Shown piece by piece: positions 60,331-64,000 of a stretch of DNA of 64,000 bases. Source of the stretch: Syngnathus acus (lineage: Eukaryota; Chordata; Actinopteri; Syngnathiformes; Syngnathidae); the NCBI RefSeq assembly GCF_901709675.1, contig NC_051106.1, positions 1,214,001 to 1,278,000 of the forward strand. Direction: 5' to 3'. Numbering within the stretch: position 1 is the stretch's first letter; every line of letters starts with the position of its first letter. A program made the translations under genes and the position numbers. The notes below the pieces were generated by a model. It was not told where the DNA came from. It made no database searches and saw nothing but the letters and a program-made list of their open reading frames with translations.

Positions 60331-63300
60331 ATGAAGAGAAGTCGGCACCCCAGCAGCAGCGACGACTCTGACAATGCCAGTGAGTCCAACGCTGACGACG
60401 GGGGAGGTCTCATCCCTCAGAAAAAGTTTGATTTGTTCACCCCACCAATTTCTTGCTCAGGCAATTCCACCTGCTGGTCTCAGCATTCGTCTCAGGCCAG
60501 AAGAGGAAGCAGCCAAAAACCTTCAGAGGTGCGTCACTCGGCGTTTTGCACACTTTTGCATTGCAACGTCGTGCTGCTGTTTGACCCGATGCTCCTTCGA
60601 TGATAAGTGCCTCTCGAGCCTTATCTGCCGCTGCCACACCCTGCGGCTTGAGGGCCAAACAAATGCAAGCAAAACAAGGATCAGCGTGATATTTTTTTTA
60701 TTTGAATAATAACGACAAAATGGAAAAATAGGGAATCAAAAAAACGTTTGCCTCTCAATCTTAACCCCAAATTGATAAATTATTTATTTTCAAGAAGTTG
60801 AAAAGGCTCGTTTAACGATAATTTATTTACTCATTGCTAATTTTTTAAAATTAAATATTAGTCGGAGAACTAATTACATTGTAAATATTTTATATGTACA
60901 GCGGAGCCTCGGTTTTCGACCACAATCCATTCCAGAAGGCTGTTCAAGAAGTGAATCGTTCGAATTCCGAATCCTGTTTTCTCATTATAAATAATGGAAA
61001 AAAATGTAATCCATTCCAAGCAAAAAAAAAAAACGCCTTTTAAAGCATTTTTTCATTTGCGTAGTTTTGTCCGATCGCGCAACTGCAGCGCACCGCCGAA
61101 CGCGCAACCGTAGCGCGTTACCAACCGCACAACTGCACCGTGCTGGTCGCATTATTGTGACAGAGCCGTCGCTGAAATTTTGAAAATATTTTTAAAGTCC
61201 TGATGTACTTTCCAAAATTTAAGTGGAGCTCAGTGCGCAGGGAGCTTAAGTTTGTCCGATCGTGCAACTGCAGCGCTCCGCCGAACGCGCAACCGTAGCG
61301 CGTCGCCGACCGCGCAACTACACCGCGCTGGTCGCATTATTGTGACAGAGCCGTCGCTGAAATTTAGAAAATATTTTTAATGTCTTTATGTACTTTCCAA
61401 AATTTAAGTGGACCTCAGTGCGCAGGGAGCTTAATTTGGTCAGATCGCACAACCATAGCGCTCACTGTCGCATTGCTTTAAGAGCGTCTTTGTGTTTTTG
61501 GATGGCTTTATTGCTCCCACTTGCTTCCTTTGGAGGCATGACTAGAGTTGATGCAATCCTCAGAGTAACGAGAATGTAATAACTAATGGAGTCAGTTGGC
61601 ATGCGGGTCCTCTCGGCTCAGCTCGCGAGGATCGACAACCGAAATTTCGCCCGACATCCGAAGCAAAAAAATCTCGAATTTTTTGATCGAATACCGGTTT
61701 GTTCGAGAACCGGGACGTTCGACAACCGAGGCTCCACTGTATATATTTGCCTGTGGTTTCTAATCAAAATTGTGAAATTGCAAAAAAAACAATAGTTTGT
61801 TTTTCTGTCAACCAAAGATGTACGTGAAATGTTGAAAGAATCCCAAATGTCATTTTTCACTGCTTTCCTTCCTGTGCTCTTTAGGTCTTCAGGACGGACC
61901 TGATTACGGCCATGAAGGTCCATGACTCGCACCAGCTCAACCCGGAGGACTACTACGTCCTGGCCGACCCGTGGCGCCAGGAGTGGGAGAAGGGCGTCCA
62001 GGTGCCCGTCAGCCCGCGGTCTATCCCGCAGCCCGTCGCCCGGCCACTGGCCCCCAAGAGCGCCGAGCTCAACTTTGTCCGGCCTAAGAAGCTGATCCGC
62101 ACCTCGGCTGCCCAGGTGCCGGGCTACGCCGACATCCGCACTCTGGCCGAGGGCACCTGTCGCTATGACCTCAACGAGCAAGACTCCGCCTGGCTGCGGC
62201 TTGCCAACCGCGAGTTTGCCAACCTGGGTGAGTGCCGATATTTTGTTTCCGGCCTGATTTTGATGTGGCTGGCGCTAAGCTCTTCCATCGACGTCCCCGC
62301 CGCAGCCCTCCCGCTGCTGGATGAGTTTGCCATGGAGCGCGCCCTGGAGGAGTTTGAGCGCAGTTGCCACGACAACATGACGCACGCCACCGAGACGCAG
62401 GAGGGGCTTGGCATCGAGTACGACGAGGATGTGGTGTGCGACGTATGCCAGTCGCCCGATGGCGAGGACAACAACGAAATGGTGTTCTGCGACAAGTGCA
62501 ACATCTGCGTTCATCAGGTTGGCACCAGCACGCTCGCCAAGGATTTCCGAGCTGTTGCTGACGGGATCCAAATTTGAGCTCTCTCTTCACTCATGAGTTC
62601 CTTTCTGTCCTACCACCGACTTTTTGATTTTGCTTCGTCGTCAGGCGTGCTACGGCATCCAGAAGGTCCCTAAGGGCAGCTGGCTGTGTCGGATCTGCGC
62701 CCTGGGCATCGTGCCAAAGTGTCAGCTCTGCCCGAAGAAGGGTGGCGCCATGAAGCCCACCCGCAGCGGAACCAAGTGGGTCCACGTCAGCTGCGCCTTG
62801 TGGATCCCGGAGGTGAGCCATCAGCTCGAGCGGGCGTGATCTCGCTGGCAGTTCAGGTTTTAACGCCGTTCGACGTTTCTGGCAGGTGAGCATCGGGAAC
62901 CCGGAGAAGATGGAACCCATCACCAACGTGTCGCACATTCCTAGCAACAGGTGGGCGCTCAGCTGCTGCCTCTGCAAAGACAAAACGGGAGCCTGCATCC
63001 AGGTAGGTTCACTCGCTGCCCTCGTCTTGATATCCGCGCTTTGAGCTGCTTTGTGTGCCAACGGCAACCTCTGCCTTTCCTCCCGCCTGCAGTGCTCTGC
63101 CAAAAACTGCCGCATTGCCTTCCACGTGACGTGCGGCCTCCACGCTGCTCTAGAGATGACTACCATCCTCACCCAGGACGACGAAGTCAAGTTCAAGTCC
63201 TTCTGTCCCAAGCATTCGGGCCTGGAGGGCAACGACTTCAGGGAGAGGGAATCTGGCGCCGAAGGGGAGCCGGAGGAGGCTGTCGCGAGCAAGAAGGGCA

Positions 63301-63677
63301 AACGGCGGCGGAGGGTGAGAGGGGCCGAGGAAGAGGACCTCGCCCGCCCCTCTGCCTCCTCGCCGTCGTCTTTGTGTCTCGTCCGCCAACATGACCCACA
63401 GGATAAGCGCGTCAACCTCCGTAAGATGAAGCTGCAAGAGATGGAGGAGGTCTTCTACCAGTTTGTAGACGCCGAGGTGGTGGCTCGCCACCTCAAGATG
63501 GCGCCCGAGACGGTGGACTTCCTCTACCAGTACTGGAAGCTGAAGCGCAAAGCCAACTTCAACCAGCCGCTGCTCACACCCAAAAAGGACGAGGAGGACA
63601 GCCTGGCCCGACGTGAGCAGGAGGTGCTGCTGAGACGCCTGCAGCTCTTCACGCATCTCCGCCAAGATCTGGAGAGG
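60331..63677 (+). CDS. jade1: JADE-family PHD-finger protein, JADE1-like, 3' end outside window
   Basis: Visible coding exons: 60331-60379, 60461-60528, 61885-62227, 62306-62517, 62645-62812, 62886-63002, 63093-63314 and 63402-63677, giving 485 residues so far and continuing past a GT donor at 63678. The start, [10 protein letters not shown]...WSQHSSQ, and [14 protein letters not shown] match JADE1 better than JADE2 or JADE3. An Epl1-like region comes first. A canonical PHD finger follows (about residues 197-250, [21 protein letters not shown]). Next comes a C2HC knuckle plus extended second PHD (from [14 protein letters not shown] to KSFCPKH). The last visible exon ([27 protein letters not shown]) is the conserved post-PHD region. 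JADE1 is a nuclear scaffold of HBO1-ING4/5-MEAF6 histone acetyltransferase. An 87-bp intron at 63315-63401 is open in frame. Intron 2 holds a TA-flanked transposon. Confidence 0.9.
60899..61739. mobile_element. TA-flanked inverted-repeat element with internal tandem repeat
   Basis: An 841-bp element in jade1 intron 2. The ends are inverted repeats (left CAGCGGAGCCTCGGTT; right, reverse complement, CAGTGGAGCCTCGGTT) and it is flanked by TA (60897-60898, 61740-61741), as in Tc1/mariner-type elements. The interior has a roughly 185-bp unit in tandem: copies start near 61065, 61250 and 61434 (the last partial and diverged), each with gcgcaac words and a ttccaaaatttaagtgga segment. No transposase frame. 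Confidence 0.8.
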
Positions 63678-64000
63678 GTAGGTGACCGCAAAAACGGGTT
63701 GGGGGAAAGCTCAACGAAGAGGGGAAGGAGGCTATAACCGCAAGAGAGGCTAGAAAAGCGAGGGCGCTCCCTTTGTAAAGGAGGGTGAAAGGCAATGGTG
63801 GCCTTTGTGAGCCTTGAGGATGAGTCTACACCTTTGGGAAGGCCAGCTGACATGGCAGCAACAAAAACTCCTCCAGAAGAAGGTTTTCATCTAATGGAGT
63901 GGGTGGTGAAAAGGGGCCTCTAAAAAGGATGTGGGTCCTCTGAAGAGAGATCCCATTTCTACTGGAGTACAGGTGACGACTGGCAATGGTAGTGGTCCAC
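63678..64000 (+). other. jade1 intron, runs off the window
   Basis: Intronic sequence after the GTAGGT donor at 63678. It is purine-rich and looks like unit-poor repeat DNA. I see no further exon before the window ends. Confidence 0.6.

Overview
The window looks like nuclear DNA of a teleost fish. Genes are split by short GT-AG introns, and the intergenic DNA carries typical fish repeats: a tRNA-derived SINE with a (TGGA)n tail, a jockey/L2/Rex1-like LINE, hAT and TA-flanked inverted-repeat elements, and long (GT)n tracts. The species cannot be named from the sequence alone.

Six protein-coding genes, all on the + strand, were rebuilt exon by exon. (1) ahnak2, 6.5-28.2 kb: six small exons (N-terminal motif, PDZ domain) and one 14.7-kb terminal exon made mostly of a tandem protein repeat. 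(2) lbhd2, 32.2-33.2 kb: a three-exon LBH-domain protein of about 92 residues. (3) exoc3l4-like, 39.6-47.0 kb, and (4) tnfaip2-like, 50.0-54.0 kb: tandem Sec6-family paralogues with the same series of intron phases. (5) asmt-like, 55.7-57.8 kb: an acetylserotonin O-methyltransferase. (6) jade1-like, from 60.3 kb and running off the right end: a PHD-finger subunit of HBO1 histone acetyltransferase complexes. From family knowledge, LBHD2, EXOC3L4, TNFAIP2 and AHNAK2 all lie on human 14q32, so the first four genes look like a conserved vertebrate synteny block. asmt and jade1 are separate genes with no evident functional link to it.

Region by region: 1-6.4 kb is non-coding upstream DNA with a hAT-type element. 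6.5-28.8 kb is ahnak2, with an LTR relic and a nested LINE end in its fourth intron. 28.8-39.6 kb is repeat-rich around the tiny lbhd2 gene. 39.6-47.0 kb is exoc3l4-like, carrying a solo LTR inside a coding exon and a LINE just upstream of a splice acceptor. 47-50 kb is AT-rich and holds a 931-bp inverted-repeat element. 50-64 kb is tnfaip2-like, asmt-like and jade1-like, with two more DNA-transposon relics.

I see no new multi-gene system. The most notable observations are the LTR insertion that puts a stop codon in a frame-neutral exon of the exoc3l4-like gene, the LINE insertion about 31 bp from a 3' splice site, the modular architecture and internal block duplication of the ahnak2 repeat exon, a SINE and LINE in this window that share a 3' tail, and an open-frame 87-bp intron in jade1. 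All protein identities are from pattern recognition; no database search was possible.
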